From positions 1 through 64,000 of the forward strand of contig CAWGKA010000003.1 in NCBI GenBank assembly GCA_963823045.1: 64,000 nucleotides of DNA, given 5' to 3'. This stretch comes from JADLGL01 sp963823045 (GTDB lineage: Bacteria; Pseudomonadota; Alphaproteobacteria; Rhizobiales; Kaistiaceae). Under the pieces are notes generated by a model. That model made no database searches and was not told the origin of the DNA. It was given only the letters and a program-made list of their open reading frames with translations. Of the stretch, positions 53,103-62,137 are shown piece after piece. The position numbers and the translations under genes were made by a program. The number at the start of each line of letters is the position of its first letter. The first letter of the stretch is position 1.

Positions 53103-55442
53103 TTACTCTGCAACCGGTGCCAAATCGTCCACTTCTGTGTCCTCGTCCAACTCTTGCGCCATTGGCGTTCCAGCCGAGCCGTCTTCGTTCAATTCGAACT
53201 TCGAAAATGTCAGTCTCATCATCGCCCCGCGACGCCCGTCGACGACCGTCGGTGCGTCCATCAACTCAATCGTGCCGCCATGCTCCTCGACGATTTTTCG
53301 GACGATCGCGAGGCCAAGGCCGGTGCCCTTTTCGCGCGTCGTCATATAAGGCTCGAGAAGCAATTCGCGATCTTCCTGCGGTAGGCCGATGCCGTCGTCG
53401 ATGACATCGACAATCAACGAATTCTCCGTGACAGAGCCGCGCACCTCGACGTGACCCTTATCTGGTTTCGGGTCGAGCCCGTCGATCGCTTCGACACCGT
53501 TCTTGATCAGGTTGGTGATGACCTGGGACATGAGGCGGACGTCAAAGCGGCCGGTCATCGGTTCGTCCGGCAGTTCCACAGTGATTTCGACGGCCGGGTG
53601 CCCGACCTGCATTAGGAAGGTCGCGTCGCGCAACCCTTCACGCAGATCGACCGTCTGCAGCGTCGGCTTCGGCATGCGGGCGAAGGATGAGAACTCGTCG
53701 ACCATGCGGCCGATGTCGCCGACCTGACGGATGATCGTGTCGACGCATTGATCGAAGATTCCGCGGTCGTCTTCGATAGTCGCGCCGAATTTCCGGCGCA
53801 GCCTCTCGGCCGAGAGCTGGATCGGCGTCAGCGGGTTCTTGATCTCATGCGCGATACGGCGGGCGACGTCAGCCCAGACGGAGGTGCGCTGCGCCGTCAG
53901 CAGATCGGTGATGTCATCAAGCGTGATGACGTAACCCGCCCCGTCGTCCGACGCGCGTTCCGTGGTGACGCGGATATTGATGGTGCGGGTGCGGCCGTTC
54001 CGCGTCAGCGTGATCTGATCGCGATGTTCGAGGCGATGGTCACGGGCGGCCGTGTCGAGGATGGCACCGAGTTCGGGTACCACGTCACGAATGGGCGTGC
54101 CGACGATGTGCCCGTCGCTGCCGTCCAGCATGGCCAAAGCGGAGCGGTTGAAGATGGTGATCCGGCCGTCGCCGTCGACGCCGATAACGCCGGCCGTGAC
54201 ACCCGAAAGGACCGCTTCGATGAAGCGTCGGCGGCTGTCGATCTGGTCGCTGGCGGCAATGAGTTCGCTGCGCTGTCCGGCAAGCTGATGCGTCATCTTG
54301 TTGAACGAGGTGCTCAATGTCGACAGCTCGCCGTCGGCGTGATTGACCGGCACCTCGACGCTGAGGTCGCCGCCGGCGACATCGTCCGCCGCCTTGATGA
54401 GGCGGCCGATGGGCGAGACGAGACGACTAGCGACGGCTAGTCCCATCCAGATTGCCGCCGCGAGAACCATTAGGGCGACGCCGAAATAGATCAGGCCGAA
54501 CACGACCTGCATGCCGGTGCGGATGTCGAGAAGCTCTTGATAGGCAGCAGTGTTCTCGGCCGCGACCTGCATGTAGCTGACGGCTTGCGGCTCGAACTCG
54601 GCGACGACGTAGAGGAGCAGTCCCCCATATCCGTCGAGCATGACGATGCCCGCTGCGAAGGCGCGCTGCGTTCCATCCGCTGCCGTGGCCGGCGCCGGGG
54701 GATGAATCCAGACGGCCGGTGCGTTGGCCACCGCTTGCTGGACGTCGGCAAGCGGGGGTGCGGGCAGGTCTGCGCCAGCGTTCGGGCCGGCGCCGCGGAT
54801 TGGGTCGCCGTTCTCGTCGATGAGGACCACACCGGCGACGCCATAGACGCCAGGTATCTGATCGAGCACCTGCTGGAAGCGTTCCCAGTTTTCGGAGGCG
54901 TAGAGCGAATGGACGCCTTCTATGTCCTGCTTGATGGCCGTCACGACGGCCTGAAGCGACGACAGCTGTGTCTGGATGTATTGCTCGGCGACGTTGAGGG
55001 CGCCTTCCACGACCTGCTGGGTCTTTCCCGAGAACCAGTGATCGGCGCCTTGGGCGAAGGTGATGTTTGCGACAACTGCCACTAGAATGGCCGGGATGAC
55101 GGCAACCAAGGCGAACAAGGCCACTATGCGGGCGTGAAGGCGTGCGCCCGCCTCGCCGTGCCGCCGCGCCAGCCACAGGCGCGTGACTTCCCAGGTGATT
55201 GCGGCCGCGACGAGGAAAAAGAGGACGCCGTTGACGACGAGCGCCCAGGTCACGACCTCCTGAGTTGGCTCGATCGACGTCAGGCCGAGCAGGATGAAGA
55301 ACGTCACGGACGCCGAAATGAGCGCCAGAACGGTCGCAAAATAGCCGGCGCGCCGAATCCATCGGCGGCGCCTATCTCGACGTTCGGAAGGGCTGGCCCC
55401 GGCCCCGGCGATCGTCTCCGTGGAAGTGGCAGTCCCCGTCAC
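53103..55442 (-). CDS. ntrY: NtrY-type membrane sensor histidine kinase
   Basis: NtrY is the partner kinase of NtrX. It is 779 residues with three to four membrane helices and a large periplasmic region (about 137-300), then HAMP (about 330-385), PAS (about 400-500), HisKA with the phospho-His in ARRIAHEIKNPLTPIQLSAE, and an HATPase domain with NLIKNGVEAI and TTREKGTGLGLAIVRKI. It is packed against ntrX (3-base gap) and separated from ntrC by 112 bases that contain an inverted repeat. Confidence 0.95.
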   Translation of the reverse strand: MTGTATSTETIAGAGASPSERRDRRRRWIRRAGYFATVLALISASVTFFILLGLTSIEPTQEVVTWALVVNGVLFFLVAAAITWEVTRLWLARRHGEAGARLHARIVALFALVAVIPAILVAVVANITFAQGADHWFSGKTQQVVEGALNVAEQYIQTQLSSLQAVVTAIKQDIEGVHSLYASENWERFQQVLDQIPGVYGVAGVVLIDENGDPIRGAGPNAGADLPAPPLADVQQAVANAPAVWIHPPAPATAADGTQRAFAAGIVMLDGYGGLLLYVVAEFEPQAVSYMQVAAENTAAYQELLDIRTGMQVVFGLIYFGVALMVLAAAIWMGLAVASRLVSPIGRLIKAADDVAGGDLSVEVPVNHADGELSTLSTSFNKMTHQLAGQRSELIAASDQIDSRRRFIEAVLSGVTAGVIGVDGDGRITIFNRSALAMLDGSDGHIVGTPIRDVVPELGAILDTAARDHRLEHRDQITLTRNGRTRTINIRVTTERASDDGAGYVITLDDITDLLTAQRTSVWADVARRIAHEIKNPLTPIQLSAERLRRKFGATIEDDRGIFDQCVDTIIRQVGDIGRMVDEFSSFARMPKPTLQTVDLREGLRDATFLMQVGHPAVEITVELPDEPMTGRFDVRLMSQVITNLIKNGVEAIDGLDPKPDKGHVEVRGSVTENSLIVDVIDDGIGLPQEDRELLLEPYMTTREKGTGLGLAIVRKIVEEHGGTIELMDAPTVVDGRRGAMMRLTFSKFELNEDGSAGTPMAQELDEDTEVDDLAPVAE

Positions 55443-55487
55443 GTTGCCTTCCGGTCACATTCCAATTGCCGCAGCGGCCGATCGCTA

Positions 55488-55506
55488 CCAGACAATCCGC
55501 GTCTGG
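55488..55506. promoter_or_regulatory. Inverted repeat upstream of ntrY
   Basis: CCAGAC (55488-55493) and GTCTGG (55501-55506) form a perfect 6-bp inverted repeat with a 7-base spacer, in the 112-base gap between ntrC and ntrY. It lies about 45-65 bases upstream of the ntrY start and could be an operator or leader hairpin. There is no direct evidence for the binding factor. Confidence 0.3.
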
Positions 55507-55554
55507 ATTGCAACAGCATTGTGGCCGAAAAGCAACAAGTTCTAAAGGGACCCG

Positions 55555-56994
55555 TCAGCGGCTGCTGCGGATGACCTGGATATCGAGATCCTGAATCTTC
55601 TTGCGCAGCGTATTGCGGTTCACCCCGAGCAGCGCAGCGGCCTTGATCTGGTTGCCGCGCGTGGCCGCCAAGGCGGCGCTTATCAGGGGATATTCGACCT
55701 CACGCAGGATGCGGTGGTAGAGGCCCGGCGGCGGCAGCGCGTCGTTAAAGCCCGCAAAATACTCCGCCAGGTGCCGTTCGACGGAGCGGCTGAGCCCCTC
55801 CTCCTCGCCCGACGGTTCGGTGGCCACCATCGCCGGAGCCTGGTCGAGTTCGGCGTCGATGATGCTTTCGGTAATGACTTCCTGCGGATAGAGCGCGGCG
55901 AGTCGGCGAACGAGGTTCTCCAGCTCGCGAACATTGCCCGGCCAACGGTAGCGACGCAGCCGGTCGATGGCGGCCGTTTCGATCTGCTTGGCGGGAAGGC
56001 CCTCCTTCTCCACCAGCGCGAAGAAGTGGCGGATGAGGTCCGGGATATCCTCGGTGCGTTCGCGGAGCGCCGGGAGCCGGATCGGCACCACGTTGAGGCG
56101 GTAGAACAGGTCCTCACGGAAAAGGCCCTGATTGATCAGGATCCTGAGATCCTTGTTGGTGGCGGCGATGATGCGAACGTCCGCCTTGATTGGCGTGCGG
56201 CCGCCCACGGTGGTGTATTCGCCCTGCTGCAGCACACGCAGCAATCGCGTCTGCGCTTCCATCGGCATGTCGCCGATTTCGTCCAGGAACAGCGTGCCGC
56301 CGTCGGCCTGCTCGAACCGACCCGCGCTGCGCGCGGCGGCGCCGGTGAAGGCGCCCTTCTCATGGCCGAAAAGCTCGGCCTCGATCAGGTCGCGCGGGAT
56401 CGCAGCCATGTTGATGGCGACGAACTGGCCGTTGTGTCGCTTGCCGTAATCGTGGAGCGCACGGGCAACGAGTTCCTTGCCGGTGCCGGATTTGCCGGTG
56501 ATCATCACCGTGAGATCCGTCTGCATCAGGCGGGCGAGGACGCGGTAGATCTCCTGCATGGCCGGCGAGCGGCCGACCAGCGGTATGTTGTCGTTAGCGT
56601 CGGATTCCGGCTCCAGGCGGCGCGATTTCGGCACCGACATCGCTCGCCCGACGATGGCGATCAGCTCCTTCAGGTCGAACGGCTTGGGCAGATAGTCATA
56701 GGCGCCGCGCTCGGAGGCCTTGATGGCCGTCATGAAGGTGTTCTGGGCGCTCATGACGATGATCGGCAGATCAGGACGAGCCCGCTTGATCCGAGGCAGC
56801 AGATCGAAGGCGTTCTCGTCCGGCATGACGACGTCGGTGATGACAAGGTCGCCATCGCCCCGGCTGACCCAGCGCCACAGAGTGGCGGCATTGGACGTCA
56901 TGCGGACCTCATAGCCTGCCCGTGACAGCGCCTGGTTGAGCACGGTCCGAATCGCCGCATCATCGTCGGCTACGACTATGGTGCCGAGCGCCAT
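55555..56994 (-). CDS. ntrC: Nitrogen regulation response regulator NtrC
   Basis: NtrC is the sigma-54 activator of nitrogen-starvation genes. The 479 residues comprise a receiver domain (Asp in DLVITDVVMPDENAFDLL, about residue 54), an AAA+ domain with Walker A TGKSGTGKE and the sigma-54 contact motif GAFTGA (in KGAFTGAAARSAG), and a C-terminal Fis-type HTH (NQIKAAALLGVNRNTLRKKI). It follows ntrB by 5 bases on the minus strand, giving the dusB-ntrB-ntrC-ntrY-ntrX order. Confidence 0.96.
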   Translation of the reverse strand: MALGTIVVADDDAAIRTVLNQALSRAGYEVRMTSNAATLWRWVSRGDGDLVITDVVMPDENAFDLLPRIKRARPDLPIIVMSAQNTFMTAIKASERGAYDYLPKPFDLKELIAIVGRAMSVPKSRRLEPESDANDNIPLVGRSPAMQEIYRVLARLMQTDLTVMITGKSGTGKELVARALHDYGKRHNGQFVAINMAAIPRDLIEAELFGHEKGAFTGAAARSAGRFEQADGGTLFLDEIGDMPMEAQTRLLRVLQQGEYTTVGGRTPIKADVRIIAATNKDLRILINQGLFREDLFYRLNVVPIRLPALRERTEDIPDLIRHFFALVEKEGLPAKQIETAAIDRLRRYRWPGNVRELENLVRRLAALYPQEVITESIIDAELDQAPAMVATEPSGEEEGLSRSVERHLAEYFAGFNDALPPPGLYHRILREVEYPLISAALAATRGNQIKAAALLGVNRNTLRKKIQDLDIQVIRSSR

Positions 56995-56999
56995 GTCGG

Positions 57000-58111
57000 T
57001 CAGTCCTCCTCAATCTCGGTGTCGGGGCCGCCATAGGCGGGCAGCAACACCCTGAACGTCGTTCGGCCCGGCTGAGAATCGCACTCAATTACGCCGCCAT
57101 GGTTGCCGATTATCTTGGCAACCAAAGCAAGACCTAAGCCAGTTCCGTTGGGTTTGGTGGTCACAAACGGGTCAAACAAATTGGGCAGCAAGTCCTGCGG
57201 CACGCCCGGGCCATTGTCGCGAATGGTGAATTCGAGCGGCAGCGAAACCTTGTCGGCGCTGCCCTGAACGGACAGGCGAACGCCGGGCCGATAGGCAGTC
57301 GCGAGTTGGATCTCGCCATCACCGCTGACCGCCTCGGCGGCGTTCTTCACCAGATTGAGGACGACCTGAACCAACTGATCGCGGTTGGCATAGACCGGCG
57401 GCAGGGATGGGTCATAGACCTCGGTGAATTTGACGCCGCGAGCGAAGCCCGATTGGGCCAGGCGCTTCACATGCTCGAGCACGCCGTGGATATTCACCGG
57501 CGCGCGCTCTATCGGGCGGTCGTCGGAGAAAACCTCCATACGGTCGACGAGCTTCACAATGCGGTCCGCTTCGTCGCAAATCAGGCGCGTCAGGGCCCTG
57601 TCCTCATCATTGACCGAGGACTCGAGGAGTTGCGCCGCGCCGCGGATGCCAGACAGCGGGTTCTTGATCTCATGCGCCAGCATCGAAGCGAGCCCGGTTA
57701 CGCTCCGCGCGGCGCTGCGGTGCGTCAGCTGGCGGTCGATCTTCTCCGCCATGGTCCGCTCCTGCAGCATCAGGACGACCGACCGGCCCTCGCCGGGCGA
57801 GGCGTAGATGTCGACGACGCGCTCACCGCCGGTGCGCGGTGTGCCGATATCGACCCGGTATTCGGTGACGGCGGAATTCGGCTGCGAACCTGCTCGATGA
57901 GAGCGAGAAGCGGGCTGCCGAAGGGCACGTAATGCTCGACCGAGGTCCGCCGCAGCATCGACGCGGATGTCTTGAAGAAGGTCTCGGCGGCCGAATTGGC
58001 CTCGGCGATACTGTTGTCGTCGGCGATCAGCACGACAGGATGCGGCAGCGCATCCAGGAGGGCCGCCGGGCCCACCGTCGAGGCGTCGCGCTCTATCGTT
58101 TCGGCGCTCAT
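57000..58111 (-). pseudogene. ntrB: Nitrogen regulation histidine kinase NtrB, frameshifted
   Basis: NtrB is the cytosolic kinase/phosphatase of NtrC, controlled by PII. ATG 58111 (overlapping the dusB stop as ATGA) opens a PAS domain (LLDALPHPVVLIADDNSIAE) that goes out of frame near 57880. From there another frame gives NSAVTEYRVDIGTPR, the HisKA segment MLAHEIKNPLSGIRGAAQLL, and HATPase motifs NLVKNAAEAV and KPNGTGLGLALV to the TGA at 57000. Adding one base at the junction (VRS-R-NSAV) restores 370 residues. Unlike the other damaged genes, here one base seems missing. Confidence 0.85.
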
Positions 58112-59163
58112 GCCGCCATCCCCCCGATGCTCGCCAGCCGGGCCGCAGATCGCAGAATGCCAACGACGTGGTTGGGGTCTGTAGATTGCATGGCCGCAGC
58201 GCGGAGCGAGCCCGGCAGTTCGGCCTCGCCGGTTTCACCGATTCGAGCCAGATACCAGCCGAGATGCTTGCGCGCCGCGCGCAGGCCGACGACGCGTCCG
58301 TAATGATCGATCAACGCGCGGTAGTGCCGTTCGGCGATGTCGGCGGTTTCCGCAGCATCCGGCACCCCGACGACACCTCGCTCCGCCACAGCCTTGGCCA
58401 TCGCCCCAGGCAACCACGGCCGCCCATAGCTCGCACGGCCGATCATGATGGCGTCGGCGCCGGAAAGCCTCAGCGCGGACTCGGCGTCCGCGATCGTTTC
58501 TATGTCGCCGTTGACGATGAGCGGCACCGAGATCTCGGCCTTCACGGCGGCGATGGCGGCCCAGTCGGCGGTGCCGTCATAGAACTGGCAGCGGGTCCGC
58601 CCATGCACCGTAATTGCCTGGACCCCGGCGGCCTCTGCACGGCGCGCGAGTTCCGGCGCGTTGATTGATCGCTCGTCCCAGCCGAGGCGCATCTTCAGCG
58701 TCACCGGGAGCCGCGTGGCGGCGACCGTGGCGTCGATCAGCGTCAGGGCATGGTCGAGGTCGCGCATCAGGGCCGAGCCGGAATAGCCCGACGTCACCTT
58801 CTTGGCCGGGCAGCCCATGTTGATGTCGATAATGTCCGCGCCGGCGGCCTCGGCCGCCCTCGCGCCTTCAACCATCCAGCGTGCCTCGCGGCCGGCCAAC
58901 TGCACGACGTGCGGCACCGTGCCCGTCGCTTGCGCGCGCATGACCGCCTCGAAATTGCCGATCGCCAGCTGGTCGCTGGCGACCATCTCGGAGAAAACCA
59001 AGCCGGCACCTGCCTCGACGGCAAGCCGGCGAAACGGAAGATCGCTGACCCCGGACATCGGCGCGAGCAGGACGCGGTTGCGAATCTGGACGCCGCCGAT
59101 CCGCAGCGGCTCGCTCAGGGCAGCGACCGGGCCCGACTCGTCCTCACGACTAATGGCTAGCAT
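58108..59163 (-). CDS. dusB: tRNA-dihydrouridine synthase DusB (NifR3)
   Basis: This FMN enzyme reduces uridine to dihydrouridine in the tRNA D-loop. The 351-residue TIM barrel contains LLAPMSGVSDLPFRRLA (about 32-48), INMGCPAKKVTSGYSGSALM with the catalytic Cys, ITVHGRTRCQFYDG and VNGDI. A DusB-ntrBC operon (formerly nifR3-ntrB-ntrC) is classical in alphaproteobacteria. It is divergent from ispDF. Confidence 0.96.
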   Translation of the reverse strand: MLAISREDESGPVAALSEPLRIGGVQIRNRVLLAPMSGVSDLPFRRLAVEAGAGLVFSEMVASDQLAIGNFEAVMRAQATGTVPHVVQLAGREARWMVEGARAAEAAGADIIDINMGCPAKKVTSGYSGSALMRDLDHALTLIDATVAATRLPVTLKMRLGWDERSINAPELARRAEAAGVQAITVHGRTRCQFYDGTADWAAIAAVKAEISVPLIVNGDIETIADAESALRLSGADAIMIGRASYGRPWLPGAMAKAVAERGVVGVPDAAETADIAERHYRALIDHYGRVVGLRAARKHLGWYLARIGETGEAELPGSLRAAAMQSTDPNHVVGILRSAARLASIGGMAA

Positions 59164-59291
59164 TTAGGCACAATTCCTTCTGCCTACACATTAGCCACAC
59201 CTGCATCCTGAGCAAGCGAAAACCGTTGACCTGTGGGCATGGCTGCTATTCGCTGCATTTCATCCCAGGTCTTCGAAGCCAAGAGTTCGGC

Positions 59292-60477
59292 ATGGCGATC
59301 CAATCACCCGGCAGCGTTGCCGCTCTTATCGTCGCCGGAGGGCGCGGCATACGTGCGGGCGGAGGCATGCCGAAGCAATATCGCCCGATCGGTGGTCATA
59401 GTATCCTGGCGCGCAGCCTGAGGCCGTTTCTTGATCACCCGGCGGTGAGCAAAGTGGCGGTCGTCATCCATCCGGATGATCGCGCGCTCTATGACGGCGC
59501 CGCCGGGGCGCACCCAAAGCTGACGGCTCCGGTCGAGGGCGGCGCGGAACGGCAGGAAAGTGTGCGTCTGGGTCTGGAGGCGTTGGCCGTTGCCGGCGCC
59601 CCGGACGTCGTGCTGATCCACGATGCCGTCAGGCCGTTCGCATCGGCTGGTCTCATTGACCGCGTCATCCAAGGCCTCGCCGAGAATGAAGCGATCCTGC
59701 CGGCTCTGCCGGTCGCCGACACGTTGAAACGCGCCGATGGCGCGGGTCATGTCGTCGAGACGGTGAGCCGCAGCGGCATCTATGCCGCGCAGACGCCCCA
59801 AGGCTTTCATTTTGCATCGATTTTGACCGCACATCGCAGCGCCCAGCACGATGCTCACACCGACGATGCCGGCATTGCCGAGGCGGCGGGGATCACCGTC
59901 CGCCTCGTCGAGGGCGAAGCCGCCAACCAGAAGATCACCAGCCAGGAGGACATCGCCATCGCCGAACGACTTCTCGCCGCCGGCCAGGAGACCAAGGTCG
60001 CCACCGGCTACGACGTGCATGCGACTGGGCCGGGCGATCACGTCGTGCTTGGGGGCGTCCGCATTCCCCATGACCGGTCCCTGGTCGGCCATTCGGATGC
60101 AGACGTCGTATTGCATGCGATCACCGACGCGATCCTCGGCACGATTGGCGACGGCGACATCGGCAGCCACTTTCCGCCATCCGACGCGTCGTTGAAGGGC
60201 GTGTCCTCGGATCGCTTCCTCGCCAAGGCGGTGGCCTTGCTGAAGGAACGGGGCGGCACGCTTTCCCATGTCGACGCGACGATCATCGCTGAGGCACCGA
60301 AGATCGGCCCCCACCGCGACGCGATGCGGGCGAAGATCGCCGAAATCTGCGGTGTCCCGCTGGGCTCCGTGGCGGTGAAGGCGACGACGAATGAACGTTT
60401 GGGCTTCGTCGGGCGTAGGCGAAGGGATCGCCGCCCTTGCGACGGCCACGGTGCGTTTGCCAATAATGGACGCATGA
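59292..60477 (+). pseudogene. ispDF: Bifunctional IspD/IspF, frameshifted near the C-terminus
   Basis: This fusion carries two MEP pathway steps: IspD (CDP-ME synthesis, VAALIVAGGRGIRAGGGMPK, residues about 8-27) and IspF (MEcPP synthesis, from about residue 236, TKVATGYDVHATGPGDHVVLGG minus ends, and HSDADVVLHAITDAILG). After NERLGFVGR the frame is lost. Removing one base near 60415 restores GEGIAALATATVRLP and a TGA at 60475 that overlaps the cinA ATG (ATGA), giving 394 residues. As sequenced, the frame runs into cinA and makes an artificial 581-residue fusion. ATG 59292 fits the IspD start. Confidence 0.88.
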
Positions 60478-60971
60478 CCGATCTCACCCCTCTACATGCC
60501 GACGCCACCAATCTCATCAAACGCTGCGATGCCGCCGGTCTGACCGTCGCCACCGCCGAGTCCTGCACGGGCGGCCTCGTCGCCGGCACCATCACCGACA
60601 TCGCCGGCGCGAGCCGCGTGTTCGGCTGGGGTGTCGTCACCTACTCGAACGAGGCGAAGGTCCAACTGCTCGGCGTTCCGGAGGACCTGCTCGCCGAGCA
60701 TGGCGCTGTCAGCGATCCGGTGGCACAGGCCATGGCGGAAGGTGCCCTCACCCGGTCCGGTGCTGACGTCGCTGTAGCTGTTACCGGCATAGCCGGGCCC
60801 GATGGTGGCACGGCAGAAAAGCCGGTGGGCCTCGTGTTCTTCGCGGCTGCGAGGAAGGACAGGCCGACGGTTGCGGCCCGGCACATGTTCATGGATCTCG
60901 GCCGGGAGGCGACCCGCTTCGCCGCGACGCAGCAGGCGATCCGCATGCTGATGCAGCAGGTCGTCGCCTAG
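60474..60971 (+). CDS. Nicotinamide-nucleotide amidohydrolase (CinA C-terminal domain protein)
   Basis: This stand-alone CinA C-terminal (PncC-type) domain of 165 residues deamidates nicotinamide mononucleotide in NAD recycling. Recognisable segments are LTVATAESCTGGLVAGTITD (about 22-41), VFGWGVVTYSNEAKVQLLGV and AVAVTGIAGPDGGT. ATG 60474 was chosen because it overlaps the reconstructed ispDF stop and matches the family start. It is convergent with the next gene, sharing CTAG. Confidence 0.92.
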   Translation: MTDLTPLHADATNLIKRCDAAGLTVATAESCTGGLVAGTITDIAGASRVFGWGVVTYSNEAKVQLLGVPEDLLAEHGAVSDPVAQAMAEGALTRSGADVAVAVTGIAGPDGGTAEKPVGLVFFAAARKDRPTVAARHMFMDLGREATRFAATQQAIRMLMQQVVA

Positions 60972-61600
60972 CTGTACGAAAGAAGCGTGAAGGCGAGCAC
61001 GGCGACCCACTGCAGGCCCGCCGCGATGGTGAAGCGCTCGAGCAGACCCATGAGCCGCCACCGCCTTGCGGCGGAGATGGCCGCGAACGCGCCGGTGACC
61101 AGGATCACGCCGAACGAGACGTAGGAATAGACGGAGAAGTTCGCCCAGCCAGACATTTGGCTCGCGCCGATGGCGAAGGACATGACGGCCGCCATCGTGC
61201 CGAGCGAGAGGATTCCGGCGAGGATGAGGTGACCGATCCCTGCGGGCGTCGCCGGCGCTCCAATCGGGTCCATCGGGAAGCCCCACATCAGCGCGCCAGC
61301 GACACCCGTTCCAGCGAGAAACCAAGCCGCGAGCGTGATCGCCAGCGGTGGGTCGTCGAAGGCCTTGAGGATGCCGAAGGCGAAGGCGACGAGCAAAAGA
61401 TTGTAGACGAGGAAGGCAAGGTTGAGCGGCGCCCGGTTGGGCGCCCCAGCGCCGACGAGTTCGCTTACCGCATTGCCGACATGGCTGTAGCCGGGCCGAA
61501 TTGCGGCTCCTATGGCCACCGTGGCGGCGTAGAAGAGGGGCGCGGCCGCGCCGGCCCAGATCAGCAGCGTCGCAGTCGAGTTGAGTTCCATCACGGTCAC
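60968..61600 (-). CDS. DUF998 family membrane protein
   Basis: This 210-residue integral membrane protein has about six hydrophobic helices with short polar loops. The pattern RPGYSHVGNAVSELVGAGAP (residues about 35-54) and GALMWGFPMDP resemble the DUF998 family. Function is unknown. There are two possible starts, Met 1 (61600) and Met 4 (61591). Its position between cinA and ratA is not one I recognise as conserved, so it may be an accessory gene. Confidence 0.75.
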   Translation of the reverse strand: MTVMELNSTATLLIWAGAAAPLFYAATVAIGAAIRPGYSHVGNAVSELVGAGAPNRAPLNLAFLVYNLLLVAFAFGILKAFDDPPLAITLAAWFLAGTGVAGALMWGFPMDPIGAPATPAGIGHLILAGILSLGTMAAVMSFAIGASQMSGWANFSVYSYVSFGVILVTGAFAAISAARRWRLMGLLERFTIAAGLQWVAVLAFTLLSYS

Positions 61601-61671
61601 CGAAGGTTCGTTCTGATCTCGCAGGTAACCCTTGGTCGAGTATCCGCCTTGATGCCGATCAAACGTGGGCG

Positions 61672-62127
61672 CTAGTCAGACTTGCCGTAGAGCACGTCGG
61701 CGCGCTTCTCAAAAGCGTTGGCGAAATGACGGAAGGCGCGGTCGAACACGCCCCCGAGGAGCATGCCAAGCGTTCGCGACCGGAACTCATAAGCGATGTC
61801 GAAATGGACCCGGCAGGATTTCTCGCCGGTCGGCTCGAAGCGCCAATGGTTGTCGAGTCGGCGGAACGGCCCGTCCAACGCATCGACCTGGATGGTGAGC
61901 GCCTCCTGTTCGAGCACGATGCGGCTCGAATAGGATTCACGGACGAAGCCGTAGGCGACCGTCATGCGGGCAACGACGGTCTCCTTACCCTTTTCCTCGG
62001 CGCGCGACTTCACCTCCATTGCGGTGCACATGGGAACGAACTGAGGATAGGCGTCGACGTCGGCGACGAGCGCGAACATTTCTTGCGCCGAATGCTGGAC
62101 TTCGTGATGCGTCGAGAAGGTCTGCAC
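61672..62127 (-). CDS. RatA/COQ10-type START-domain protein
   Basis: This 151-residue START-like protein belongs to the COQ10/RatA group. The N-terminal HSAQEMFALVADVDAYPQFV segment (residues about 12-31) and the VHFDIAYEFRSRTLGMLLGG region are typical. Homologues bind ubiquinone (COQ10) or 50S ribosomal subunits (RatA); the sequence does not separate these roles. It lies 10 bases after lipA on the same strand, the usual rhizobial lipA-ratA pair. Confidence 0.9.
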   Translation of the reverse strand: MQTFSTHHEVQHSAQEMFALVADVDAYPQFVPMCTAMEVKSRAEEKGKETVVARMTVAYGFVRESYSSRIVLEQEALTIQVDALDGPFRRLDNHWRFEPTGEKSCRVHFDIAYEFRSRTLGMLLGGVFDRAFRHFANAFEKRADVLYGKSD

Positions 62128-62137
62128 GTTGAATCGG

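Noticed and set aside
59226..60971. A genuine IspD-IspF-CinA triple fusion
   Set aside because: The real IspF C-terminus is one frame over and ends in an ATGA overlap with cinA.
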